Of a DNA stretch of 64,000 bases, positions 25,422 through 33,953 are shown piece after piece. The DNA comes from Paenibacillus massiliensis 2301065 = DSM 16942 (lineage in GTDB: Bacteria; Bacillota; Bacilli; Paenibacillales; Paenibacillaceae), in contig NZ_KB898195.1 in NCBI RefSeq assembly GCF_000377505.1, forward strand, positions 124,001 through 188,000. Reading direction: 5' to 3'. The notes under the pieces are model-generated. The model was not told the origin of the DNA. It saw only the letters and a program-made list of their open reading frames with translations, and did no database searches. The translations under genes were made by a program, and so were the position numbers. Numbering within the stretch: position 1 is the first letter of the stretch; every line of letters begins with the position of its first letter.

Positions 25422-27245
25422 ATGATGCCGAACTACCTGAAGAGGATGAATGATATGCTTCGATATATTCGCAACTCCAAGCTGAGACACCAGATTATTT
25501 TGACCTCCTTAATATGCCTGATTATTCCCTTTGGGTTTGTCGTCTATATCAGCGGTATGTTCACCAACAATCTGATCAAGGAGCAGGCTGTGACGAATGC
25601 CTCTGAATCGCTCAAGCTCGTCAAGCTGCAGCTTCAGAACACCATACAGGGTCTGTTCAGCATTGCCAATCATCTGGAGTTCGACAGCAGCATCACCCCT
25701 TTTTTGAAGAGCGGCAATTACAAGGATACCTTCTATCGCGGCACCTATAATGTTACCGAACGGATCAACTCGCTGACGCATGACAAGGATGGGGTATTCG
25801 TGACCGTGCTCACGCCAGATCAACGCTTCTATACCAATTACCTGCTCATGAACCAGTTCACTCCTCTCCAATTCATGGAGGAGCCGTGGTTCAAGACGAT
25901 GGACCAGTTGCCTGCCTATCAGAACAAGTGGTTGGGTATTCAGCCCAACTATGTAGAGAATCAACAGGAGCGTAATCCTCAGGTCATTACCTTCGTGCGC
26001 ACGCTCCGTACATCGGGCACACGACCCTACGCGTACCTCGTCGTCAGCATTTCGGAGAAACGGATCTCTGAGCTCTTCGAAGCCTACAAGGAGCAGACGA
26101 TTCTACTCGTAGATGACCACGGTCGAATTCTGGCCGGACAAGAGGGTGTGGGTGAGACCTTCCCTCATCTTAATGCTATGAATGAGCACAGTGCCAAGGA
26201 ATCACCTGTGATCTCCATTGATGGTGTCTCCTATCTGTATGCCATGGAGAAGATGCCCTATGAGAACTGGTCGATCGTCAGTCTTATTCCTTATGATGAC
26301 GCGGTGTCCAAAGCGAACCGGATTTACTGGATTAATTTCCTGTGGCAGGTTGGGTTCATGGTCCTGTTCGTCACAATTCTGATTTATCTGCTGCGCCAGT
26401 TCACCAAGCCGCTTGTCGCGTTAAGTCGGGTTGCTGCCAGTATCGAAGCGGACCGCCTTTCCGTGCGCTCGGGTATTCGCGGGGAGAATGAGGTAGGCAT
26501 GCTGGCCAAATCCTTTGATAAAATGCTGGACCGGGTAGAAGGAATGGTAGAGGAAATCACGACAGAGCAAGAGAACAAGCGCAAGGCTGAGCTATCCATG
26601 CTACAAGCCCAGATTCACCCGCATTTTTTGTTCAATATTCTCAATTCGATCCGTATGAAAATATGGCTGAGAGGCGATCGGGAGAGCGCCGATCTGCTTA
26701 GCTCCCTGTCCAGGCTACTGCGCATGACGATCCAACGCCAGGACCGTATGGTACGACTCGATGAAGAGATCAGCATCAGTGTGGAATACATGGTGCTCAT
26801 GCAGGTAACGCTGCGTGAACCATTCCACTACGAGACGGAGCTCGCTCCCGAGACGCTGGACGTCATGATGCCACGCTTTGTACTCCAGCCCATTATTGAG
26901 AATGCGCTCATCCATGGATTGGAGAAGGGTAGCGGCACAATCTGCATTACATCGGAAATACAAGAAGACCTCCTCATCGTCACTGTCTCAGACGACGGTC
27001 AGGGCATTCCTCCTGATCAGCTGGAGGAGCTGAACCGGAATCTCAGGATGGATACCAACACGCTCTCCGCGCAGCGTCAGGGCATGTCAGGGATCGGCAT
27101 GAACAATGTGTACCACCGTCTGCAGCTTATCTATGGCAAGGACAGTGATATGAGAATTGATAGCTCACCGGGGGAAGGGACATGCGTCCAACTCTACATT
27201 CCCTGGAAAGGATGGGATACGTATGATGAAAGCACTGCTGGCTGA
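25422..27245 (+). CDS. YesM-type sensor histidine kinase
   Basis: 607-aa membrane sensor. TM1 (IILTSLICLIIPFGFVVYISG), an extracytoplasmic Cache-like domain (about 50-300), TM2 (FLWQVGFMVLFVTILIYLL), HAMP (PLVALSRVAASIEADRLSVRS), His_kinase domain with QAQIHPHFLFNILNSIR (phospho-His), N box LQPIIENALIHGL, G box SDDGQGIP and GIGMNNVYHRL. Start uncertain: ATG 25422 has a very close AGGA; ATG 25455 has AAGAGG at good spacing and may be the true start. It overlaps the AraC-type regulator by 23 nt and probably senses substrate or the loaded binding protein to control the uronate locus. Confidence 0.92.
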   Translation: MMPNYLKRMNDMLRYIRNSKLRHQIILTSLICLIIPFGFVVYISGMFTNNLIKEQAVTNASESLKLVKLQLQNTIQGLFSIANHLEFDSSITPFLKSGNYKDTFYRGTYNVTERINSLTHDKDGVFVTVLTPDQRFYTNYLLMNQFTPLQFMEEPWFKTMDQLPAYQNKWLGIQPNYVENQQERNPQVITFVRTLRTSGTRPYAYLVVSISEKRISELFEAYKEQTILLVDDHGRILAGQEGVGETFPHLNAMNEHSAKESPVISIDGVSYLYAMEKMPYENWSIVSLIPYDDAVSKANRIYWINFLWQVGFMVLFVTILIYLLRQFTKPLVALSRVAASIEADRLSVRSGIRGENEVGMLAKSFDKMLDRVEGMVEEITTEQENKRKAELSMLQAQIHPHFLFNILNSIRMKIWLRGDRESADLLSSLSRLLRMTIQRQDRMVRLDEEISISVEYMVLMQVTLREPFHYETELAPETLDVMMPRFVLQPIIENALIHGLEKGSGTICITSEIQEDLLIVTVSDDGQGIPPDQLEELNRNLRMDTNTLSAQRQGMSGIGMNNVYHRLQLIYGKDSDMRIDSSPGEGTCVQLYIPWKGWDTYDESTAG

Positions 27246-28821
27246 TGATCATTACCCTGTGTTGGAATTCCTGCAGCACTCGATTCCGTGGAAGGAGCTT
27301 GGAATTGAGATCATTGGCCTTTGCCACAATGGTAGCGAAGCTCTGGAATGCTGCGAGCAGACGCTGCCAGACATTCTCGTTACGGATATCGGCATGCCCA
27401 AGGTAGATGGATTGGCGCTCATTCGTCAGCTGAAGGAACGAAATCCTAAGCTGCAGACGATCATTCTCTCCTGCCACGATGAATTCCAGTACGCACAGCA
27501 AGCCGTATCCATCGGGGTGACCGCCTATATACTTAAGGAATCCATGCAGCCTGAGGAGATTACGACACAACTGCGCAATATCGTGGACAAATTGCAAGGG
27601 GAACTGACCGAGCAGCAAAAGAAGCTACAGATGCAACGGATCGTACACGAGACTCATTCCTTGTACAAAGCCGAATTCATGCGCAAATCCCTGCATAATC
27701 CCGTGATTAACGAGGCAGGATGGACGCGTGAGCTGCAGGAGCTGGGCGTTCATATCCATACGACACCTTACATGCCTGTGCTGTTATATCCTAACAACGC
27801 CCACTTGCTACAAAGACGGTTCCAGAATGGCACTCTCATGGGCTATGCTTTCGATAATGTCATTGAAGAGCTGATCGACCGCGCAGGGATCGGCGTGAGC
27901 TTCCAGTTCAGCCAGCAGGAGACGCTGCTGCTATTTCCTTTCCCGAAGACGATCAAGCAGAACCAGTACGAGGTCGTACGTGGGCATCTAACCTCACTGT
28001 TGAGTGCATTTCAGCGGCTGCACATCCGGATGTCGGCTGCCATGTCCGAGCCCTTCTCTTCCCCGGCAGAGCTGCGTAAGGGGATGCAGGAGCTACTAGT
28101 TACAGACAATCAACGTTTCTATGCAGCAGAGGGAAGCATCTACAAGCGTACAAATTTTACAACCTCGAGCGAGGATATCTTTAGTAGCTACCAGCAGGCG
28201 CTGGATGATATCAAGCAGGTCATTGCTGTACAGGATCGGGATCGCTGCAGCGGTATCGTTCGGGAATGGACACAGTACATTCGGGACGGACGCTTCCAGG
28301 TCGATGCCGTGCGAGCCTTCCTGCTCAAGCTGTTGATGGATATCGAGGTCAAGTACAGCTCTCTTCTGCACTTCCACGGTCATTCTGCTGAGACGCTGCA
28401 CAAGAAGCTCCTCCAGTTCAATACGCTGGAGGAGCTGCAGGAATTCATTGACGGATATGTACGCGACAAGATTACTCTGGCAGAATCCATTGCCCAGCAA
28501 TCCAAGCGTCCTGTCATCCATGAAGCTCAGAAGTACGTCTCGGCACGGCTGCATGAGAAAATTAGCATGGAGGACGTTGCGAGACATCTCGGCATGAACC
28601 CAAGCCATTTTAGCAGAATCTATAAGAGCGAGACCGGCGAGACCTTCATTGAATATGTGACACGCATCAAGATGGAGCAGGCCAAGGAAGCCTTCGAGCA
28701 GTCAGACATTACGACACAGCAGGTAGCTCAATCACTGGGCTATGACAATACCAGCTACTTCATCAAGCTGTTCCGCACGCATACGGGGTACTCCCCCAAG
28801 GAATACCGATTTGGTCGCTAG
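27223..28821 (+). CDS. AraC-family response regulator (YesN type)
   Basis: 532 aa. Receiver domain at the N-terminus (LLADDH acidic pair; ILVTDIGMPKVDGL phospho-acceptor Asp; ILSCHDEFQYAQ; YILKES), a long linker and middle region (about 130-420), and a C-terminal AraC double HTH (HEKISMEDVARHLGMNPSHFSRIYKSETGETFIEYV, then TTQQVAQSLGYDNTSYFIKLFRTHTGYSPKEYR). ATG at 27223 lies inside the kinase gene with AAAGGATGG upstream; longer in-frame starts extend into the kinase without a site. Expected activator of the importer and perhaps of the divergent enzymes. Confidence 0.93.
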   Translation: MMKALLADDHYPVLEFLQHSIPWKELGIEIIGLCHNGSEALECCEQTLPDILVTDIGMPKVDGLALIRQLKERNPKLQTIILSCHDEFQYAQQAVSIGVTAYILKESMQPEEITTQLRNIVDKLQGELTEQQKKLQMQRIVHETHSLYKAEFMRKSLHNPVINEAGWTRELQELGVHIHTTPYMPVLLYPNNAHLLQRRFQNGTLMGYAFDNVIEELIDRAGIGVSFQFSQQETLLLFPFPKTIKQNQYEVVRGHLTSLLSAFQRLHIRMSAAMSEPFSSPAELRKGMQELLVTDNQRFYAAEGSIYKRTNFTTSSEDIFSSYQQALDDIKQVIAVQDRDRCSGIVREWTQYIRDGRFQVDAVRAFLLKLLMDIEVKYSSLLHFHGHSAETLHKKLLQFNTLEELQEFIDGYVRDKITLAESIAQQSKRPVIHEAQKYVSARLHEKISMEDVARHLGMNPSHFSRIYKSETGETFIEYVTRIKMEQAKEAFEQSDITTQQVAQSLGYDNTSYFIKLFRTHTGYSPKEYRFGR

Positions 28822-28826
28822 CTAGG

Positions 28827-30245
28827 CTATGCTCTTATTGGCCATGCTCCGGTGAACTCAGGCTCGCTATATGCGAAGAAATCAGCCAGAATCTCCTCCC
28901 GATCATCCAGGAAGAGCTGATCCGTCACGGCGCCGACCAGCTTGGGGATCGCAAAGCGCATGCCTGACAAAGCCGAGGCCGATAAGCCGCAGCTGATCAG
29001 CGCCGAATAGTTGAAGCTGAACAGACCATGTAGCCTGTCTTCCCCTTCCGGGGTTCGGCTGATGAAGGCAAAGCCCTGACTCAGATATGGGTGCAGATCC
29101 AATAGCGGGTTCGCTACCTCCTCTGGAGCCGTGTATCGGTCACCCCAGCGTGTAATAACTGGCTCCACACTTCTCAGCTCAGGGCGCAGTGCCGGGTCCG
29201 TCAGAAGTCCTGTGCTGATGATCAGATAATCAAATGAATCCACTCCCTTCGGTGTGGTAATACGCACCCCAGCGTCGGTCTGTTCCACAGCTTCCCAAGG
29301 CGCACCAAGATGCAGGTGGAAGCCTGGCCAGGAGGATGCACGTTCGAAGGTATCATTCGTCGGGGGCTGATTATGCCTGAAGAAGTGTGACATTACTGCA
29401 TACTTGTCAGCATCTCCAAGTGCAGCGTAACGCTCGATCATCCCGGACAGCTCCATCTGGCGGATAGGATTGATCCGTGGCAGCTCCCCGCGCCGTACGA
29501 ACACATGAGCCTCAGCCACACCCTCGCCAAGCGCATAGTTGGCATTATCGAACGCAGAGGCTCCGCCACCAAGTACAGCAATTTTCTTACCCCGCAGCGA
29601 ATTGAAATCTATAGGCTGTGAGGTGTGGGCATACAGCTCGGAAGAGAGCTGCTCCTTGATCATAGACGGGATGTGCCACTCTCCTCCGCCTTGTATGCCA
29701 TTAGCCAGAATAACCTTGCGAGTCAGCAGCGTCTCGGCGGGAGCACCAGCACCGTCTACATGTAGACGATGAAGCCCACGTTCGATCGGTTCAATCCAGG
29801 TCAGCCTGACCTCGTTGCGTACAGGTAGCTGGAGCACCTGACGATACCAACGCAGATAGCTCATCCAGTGCTGTCGCGGAATTTTGTCCAGCATCTCCCA
29901 GCCCTGAGTGCCCGTCTGAGCCTCCCACCATGCGCGGAAGGTCAGAGAAGGAATCCCGAGGTCGATCGAGGTGATATGCTTCGGTGTACGAAGCGTCATC
30001 ATGCGGGCATAGGTCTCCCACGGTCCCTCCTGCCCCTCTGGATTGTCATCAATGACCAGAATATTCGCCACACGCTCTCGCAGCAGTCCAAAAGCGATGC
30101 CCAATCCGCTCTGACCACCACCCACTACAATAACATCGTAGACGTGCCCTTCCGGATGGCGATGCTCACGTACCCAATTTGCCCCACGGTAGGCCAGGTA
30201 TCCAAGGTCTGTCCGCACACGCTCATTTAACGCCTCCACACTCAT
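28827..30245 (-). CDS. FAD/NAD(P)-binding flavoprotein monooxygenase
   Basis: 472-aa two-dinucleotide-fold flavoprotein of the flavin monooxygenase/lysine-ornithine hydroxylase-like group. FAD-binding Rossmann motif VGGGQSGLG at residues 41-49, NAD(P)-binding motif VLGGGASAFDNA near residue 225, and LIISTGLLTDP near the end of the NADP domain. No signal peptide. GGGGGCGGAG precedes the ATG. Convergent with the AraC regulator gene, only 5 bp apart and with no visible terminator between. The substrate is unknown; the C-terminus (from about 390) is long and has an Ala/Leu-rich helix that may control access. Confidence 0.85.
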   Translation of the reverse strand: MSVEALNERVRTDLGYLAYRGANWVREHRHPEGHVYDVIVVGGGQSGLGIAFGLLRERVANILVIDDNPEGQEGPWETYARMMTLRTPKHITSIDLGIPSLTFRAWWEAQTGTQGWEMLDKIPRQHWMSYLRWYRQVLQLPVRNEVRLTWIEPIERGLHRLHVDGAGAPAETLLTRKVILANGIQGGGEWHIPSMIKEQLSSELYAHTSQPIDFNSLRGKKIAVLGGGASAFDNANYALGEGVAEAHVFVRRGELPRINPIRQMELSGMIERYAALGDADKYAVMSHFFRHNQPPTNDTFERASSWPGFHLHLGAPWEAVEQTDAGVRITTPKGVDSFDYLIISTGLLTDPALRPELRSVEPVITRWGDRYTAPEEVANPLLDLHPYLSQGFAFISRTPEGEDRLHGLFSFNYSALISCGLSASALSGMRFAIPKLVGAVTDQLFLDDREEILADFFAYSEPEFTGAWPIRA

Positions 30246-30635
30246 TTACTCCGCCCCCATCAGTAGCTTCATGTTCTAACCCAGCATTCAATGTCAGATA
30301 ACATGTCAGAGTTATCACGATTTTTATACATCATGTTATATTCTCTACTATGGATTAGCAATCTGCTGGAAGCTGAATTGTATGTTGTACCAAAATAGAG
30401 TAGCGAAATTATTCATTATCCCTACTCACACAATAATACGGTCACATTTATTACATTATTATCGCACTACCTCATATCCCACGAATTCTTTACGCTATTA
30501 CTTCATATCCCACCACTTCTTTACCTCTTTACTTCTTTGCGCTATTACTTTTTGACTCATTACCTCATACGCTATTACTTCATGACCTCTCTAAAATGAT
30601 CTCTCTAAACATTTGCTTGATGACCGGTCCACACC
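30246..30635. other. 390-bp AT-rich gap with degenerate repeats
   Basis: No gene. From about 30463 to 30610 there are imperfect copies of CGCTATTACTTCAT (30493, 30540, 30570, with a diverged copy near 30463), two copies of CATATCCCAC and two of ATCTCTCTAAA. The region is upstream of the monooxygenase gene (minus strand) and downstream of the peptidase gene, so it could be a promoter with repeated binding sites or decayed sequence. Confidence 0.5.
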
Positions 30636-31685
30636 TCAGAGCTTAAAAGGTCGGGTCATGCACAAACCCTGGATTTCCTTCTGGCTAAGCTGCCTGGCAT
30701 AGGCGGGATTTCCCTTTGTATGGATGCACTTGACCCTCGCTGCTCCCTTCCCTGCTGGTCTCGCTACCTGCATCCGAAAGGCTCGCATGAACCAACTCAC
30801 CGGGTAGGCAATGGACAGCTTGCCATCATCTGTGCCCGCATAATTCACAGCAGCGGCATAGTGACCCCGGCAGGTCAGCCAGACCGAACCCGAGTCTCCC
30901 GGCAGAGAGACAGCACACTTCCCCGCGATAATGGTCTGATCCTGGAAGGTAATGGTGCCGAGCCCTTCGCCATAGCTGACCTGCACATCGGTATGGACAG
31001 AGTCGACCCTTCCAGATACCCTTCCCGTAGTACGCCCTACCTTCACGAGGCGATCTCCGACTCGGTAAGATGTTACATAGCCTGGCAAGGTACCTACTGT
31101 CGCATATCTTGGGTCCAGAAGCTTGCTGCAAAAGGGCTTCGACAATGCGGCATCCATATAATTTTTAGCGCGACGCTTCAATCTGATGATACGGTACAGC
31201 CTTCCAATCTGGTCTCTTCTGCTCCGCCCACCATCTGCGCCTCCAGGCTGGATTGTTGCCACACAGCGACGTGAATTCACAGGATCGGTTAGTACATGAT
31301 TATTGCTGAGCAAATACCGATGCTCCTTGTCCGCTACAGGCACAACGATCAGTCCTGCGGTCCCGGAGCCATCAACCGTCCCCACGCTATAGCCTGCTGG
31401 AACTGGACGTATTCGGCTTCGATAGCAGACATGCGCATTCAGTCTCGCGGCCTGAACCACCCGCACAGCATGACCTGACTTCTCCTGCTTCAATACCGTC
31501 GGCCCGAGGCTCATCCCGAGTGAAGAGTAAGATACTCCTTTATGTGTATAAATAATGACAGCCGCTCCCTTGCTTGGCCGCGTGGGATCTGCATATCCGA
31601 CCCCCACGGCCTGCACCAGGACATTCTTCAATAATCTCGGGGCTAATCTTGTCTTCAACGCGAGTGCCTCTGCAAATGTCGCCAA
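30636..31685 (-). CDS. Trypsin-like serine peptidase without signal peptide
   Basis: 349 aa with a chymotrypsin-fold (S1-type) catalytic triad visible: His130 in LLSNNHVL, Asp178 in NYMDAAL and Ser265 in LPGDSGSVW. The oxyanion-loop Gly residues are present. There is no export signal or TM helix; the N-terminus (KTRLAPRLLKNVLVQAVGVGY) is amphipathic, so the protein is probably cytoplasmic or exported by a non-classical route. TTG start directly after an in-frame stop, with GGGTGAG upstream. A short basic C-terminal tail contains Cys. Standalone gene divergent from hxlR. The physiological substrate is unknown. Confidence 0.75.
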   Translation of the reverse strand: MATFAEALALKTRLAPRLLKNVLVQAVGVGYADPTRPSKGAAVIIYTHKGVSYSSLGMSLGPTVLKQEKSGHAVRVVQAARLNAHVCYRSRIRPVPAGYSVGTVDGSGTAGLIVVPVADKEHRYLLSNNHVLTDPVNSRRCVATIQPGGADGGRSRRDQIGRLYRIIRLKRRAKNYMDAALSKPFCSKLLDPRYATVGTLPGYVTSYRVGDRLVKVGRTTGRVSGRVDSVHTDVQVSYGEGLGTITFQDQTIIAGKCAVSLPGDSGSVWLTCRGHYAAAVNYAGTDDGKLSIAYPVSWFMRAFRMQVARPAGKGAARVKCIHTKGNPAYARQLSQKEIQGLCMTRPFKL

Positions 31686-31901
31686 TCAGCTCACCCATTC
31701 TTATATTTGGACTCAGCATTTTACTGCTTAAATTGGTGGTAGTTATTTGATTGCGGCTGACTCAGATTCCCATTCAGGCAAAATGCTCAAAACAGCATAT
31801 TGGTCTAGCCAGAGAAATGCGTGGGCTCATGACTTGTTTTGCAGAACCTCGTACAGTCCGATACAATGAATGCAATAAGACAGGACGAAGGAGTAATGAG
31901 G

Positions 31902-32234
31902 ATGGGAGATCAACAATTCAAAAGTGCGGTTGAACTAACGCTAAAGGTCATCGGTGGAAAATGGAAGCCCGTTATTTTGTGCCATCTGACAGATGGCACA
32001 AAGCGCTTTGGCGAGCTGCGCCGTGATATGCCGGGAATAACCCAGAAAATGCTGACCCAGCAGCTAAGGGAGCTGGAGGATGACGGAATTATCCATCGCA
32101 AGGTATACTCTCAGGTCCCGCCCAAAGTAGAATATTCATTAACCGAATATGGCTCAAGTGTACGCGATCTGCTGGATGTCATGGCCGTGTGGGGAAGCCG
32201 TCATCAGCAGCATCTGGAGCATGCTCAGCCCTGA
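31902..32234 (+). CDS. hxlR: HxlR-type transcriptional regulator lacking the formaldehyde-sensing pair
   Basis: 110-aa winged-helix dimer protein very similar to B. subtilis HxlR, the formaldehyde-responsive activator of hxlAB: VIGGKWKPVIL, TKRFGEL, ITQKMLTQQLRELE, PPKVEYSLTEYG. ATG 31902 has AAGGAG 8 nt upstream; ATG 31896 would be too close. In B. subtilis HxlR, Cys11 and Lys13 react with formaldehyde; the aligned positions here are Ser8 and Val10 (QQFKSAVELTL). The only cysteine is Cys27. It lies just upstream of hxlA-hxlB on the same strand, so it is the expected regulator, but its sensing chemistry must differ. Confidence 0.9.
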   Translation: MGDQQFKSAVELTLKVIGGKWKPVILCHLTDGTKRFGELRRDMPGITQKMLTQQLRELEDDGIIHRKVYSQVPPKVEYSLTEYGSSVRDLLDVMAVWGSRHQQHLEHAQP

Positions 32235-32278
32235 AGTACGTATAGCTTGAAGCTTACAGCTTTGAGGCAAGTCAGCTC

Positions 32279-32312
32279 AGCAGTCCTCCTGAATGGATGG
32301 CCTGCTTTTTTT
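32279..32312 (+). terminator. Terminator after hxlR
   Basis: AGCAG (32279-32283) with following CC pairs, through an imperfect stem, with GG and CTGCT ahead of a T7 run (32305-32312). It separates hxlR from hxlAB, so hxlAB has its own promoter. Confidence 0.7.
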
Positions 32313-32545
32313 GCGTTCACAGCATTGTGATATGAGACCTGGTAGCCTCTGAAGGAGCACAAACTTACGGCTTCACGGGATATTCCAGCTCTCCATAGTT
32401 TCTTTTTGGTGACTACGTTACAAAATAGTGCGTACTTTCTTTATCACGGCTATGAACTTAAAATAATGTCCAAGCCGGTCAGGACTGCATTGGTCGCTGG
32501 CAGAACGGTAAACCTATAGTACAAATAATGAAGGAGTGGACAAAT
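32313..32545 (+). promoter_or_regulatory. hxlAB promoter region
   Basis: Noncoding. TATAGT about 30 nt upstream of the hxlA start is the best -10; the nearest -35-like TTGGTC lies 19 bp upstream, a long spacer that fits an activated promoter. HxlR-type proteins bind repeats just upstream of the -35; I could not define two clear matching half-sites by eye. Confidence 0.4.
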
Positions 32546-33181
32546 ATGAAATTGCAATTGGCTCTGGATCTGGTAGATATCCCACAAGGCATCGCTTTGA
32601 TTCGAGAGGTTGAATCCTATATTGACGTCGTTGAGATTGGTACGCCAGTCATTATTAATGAAGGCCTGCACGCGGTGAAGGCTGTGAAGGAAGCATTCCC
32701 TGAAATGACTGTTCTCGCTGATCTGAAGGTCATGGACGCAGGTGGCTATGAGGTCATGAAGGCTTCTGAGGCAGGTGCTGGCATCGTTACCATTCTTGCT
32801 GCAGCTGAGGATGCGACTATTAAGGGTGCAGTTGAGGAAGCGCGTAAGCGTGGCGTAGAAATTCTGGTGGACATGATCGGTATTAAAAACCTGGAGCAAC
32901 GTGCACGCGAAGTGGATGCACTCGGCGTCGATTATATCTGTGTTCATACCGGCTATGATTTGCAAGCTGAGGGTGAGAGCCCATTTGAAGGCCTGAAGAC
33001 GGTGAAAAAGGCTGTTAGCCAAGCCAAGACCGCTGTAGCTGGCGGCATTAAAGAGCACACCTTGCAAGAGGTCATTGCAGCCAAGCCAGACCTCGTCATT
33101 GTTGGCGGTGGCATTACAGGTGTAGAGGACAAAGCAGCGGTAGCAAGCCGCATGCAGCAGCTGGTCCGCCAAGAGGCATAA
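32546..33181 (+). CDS. hxlA: 3-hexulose-6-phosphate synthase
   Basis: 211-aa TIM-barrel enzyme of the OMP decarboxylase superfamily that condenses formaldehyde with ribulose 5-phosphate to hexulose 6-phosphate (ribulose monophosphate pathway). Key residues seen: ALDL (Asp8), Glu30 in DVVEIGTP, the LADLKVMDAG motif (Asp59, Lys61, Asp64) and the C-terminal phosphate loop VVGGGITGVEDKA. ATG 32546 with AAGGAG 9 nt upstream; the earlier in-frame ATG at 32528 overlaps that site. Followed by hxlB after 4 nt. In a non-methylotroph the pair serves formaldehyde detoxification. Confidence 0.96.
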   Translation: MKLQLALDLVDIPQGIALIREVESYIDVVEIGTPVIINEGLHAVKAVKEAFPEMTVLADLKVMDAGGYEVMKASEAGAGIVTILAAAEDATIKGAVEEARKRGVEILVDMIGIKNLEQRAREVDALGVDYICVHTGYDLQAEGESPFEGLKTVKKAVSQAKTAVAGGIKEHTLQEVIAAKPDLVIVGGGITGVEDKAAVASRMQQLVRQEA

Positions 33182-33185
33182 GAGT

Positions 33186-33743
33186 ATGCAGACACATGAG
33201 TATTTGGCACACATTATCTCCGAACTGGAGACCGCTCCCGGGCTCCTGAAGGATGGAGCAGCCGAGCCCTTGGTAGAGGCCTTGCTGGGTGCCAAGCGAA
33301 TCTTCTGTGCCGGGGCAGGTCGCTCCGGCTTCATGATGCGCTCACTGGCCATGCGACTCATGCATGCTGGTCAGCAAGCCTATGTCGTCGGAGAGACAAC
33401 GACACCAGGAATCGGAGCGGGTGATCTCCTCCTGATTGGCTCCGGGTCAGGCGAGACGGCAGGCCTGGCTGCTATGGCGAACAAGGCCAAGGCACTCGGT
33501 GCCTCCGTTGCGCTCCTGACGACCGCTCCCAATTCACGAATTGGTGAGATGGCGGATATAGCCATCCAGCTGCCAGGAGCACCCAAGGATAATAACGACA
33601 GTAGCAGTGTAACCATCCAGCCTATGGGCTCACTTTTTGAGCAATCCCTGTTGCTATGCGGAGATGCACTTATCCTTCGGATTATGGAGCGCACCCAGCA
33701 GACCGGACAACGCATGTATGGCATGCATGCCAATCTGGAATAG
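33186..33743 (+). CDS. hxlB: 6-phospho-3-hexuloisomerase
   Basis: 185-aa SIS-domain enzyme that isomerises hexulose 6-phosphate to fructose 6-phosphate, feeding captured formaldehyde into glycolysis. SIS motifs FCAGAGRSGFMMRSLAMRLMHAG and LIGSGSGETAGL; C-terminal QPMGSLFEQSLLL and the ending MYGMHANLE are standard for the family. AAGAGG lies 9 nt before the ATG, inside the end of hxlA, so the genes are co-translated. Confidence 0.96.
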   Translation: MQTHEYLAHIISELETAPGLLKDGAAEPLVEALLGAKRIFCAGAGRSGFMMRSLAMRLMHAGQQAYVVGETTTPGIGAGDLLLIGSGSGETAGLAAMANKAKALGASVALLTTAPNSRIGEMADIAIQLPGAPKDNNDSSSVTIQPMGSLFEQSLLLCGDALILRIMERTQQTGQRMYGMHANLE

Positions 33744-33772
33744 GCAGAGCAAACTTTCCAGCTCCAAAACAT

Positions 33773-33874
33773 AGAGCCCCACTCCCTATCATAGAAATAT
33801 GGCTCAGGCAGATTACTTTGTCTCAAAGTGTCCAGCCTGCAGCTCATAGCTCATATCCGGGGATGTGGGGCTCT
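33773..33874 (+). terminator. Long-loop terminator-like hairpin after hxlB
   Basis: AGAGCCCCAC (33773-33782) and GTGGGGCTCT (33865-33874) are perfect 10-bp complements, followed by a T-rich stretch. The 82-nt loop is unusually long and has internal short stems. Probably ends the hxlAB mRNA. Confidence 0.6.
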
Positions 33875-33953
33875 TCTATCTTTGTCACTATCTTTTTCTA
33901 CGCTGATCCATTTACCACTTACTCACTTACCAACTCTACAATTCCTCTAAGGC

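Noticed and set aside
32450..33361. 303-aa minus-strand ORF opposite hxlA-hxlB
   Set aside because: Antisense shadow of two well-conserved enzymes; Cys/His/Leu-rich composition and no ribosome binding site.
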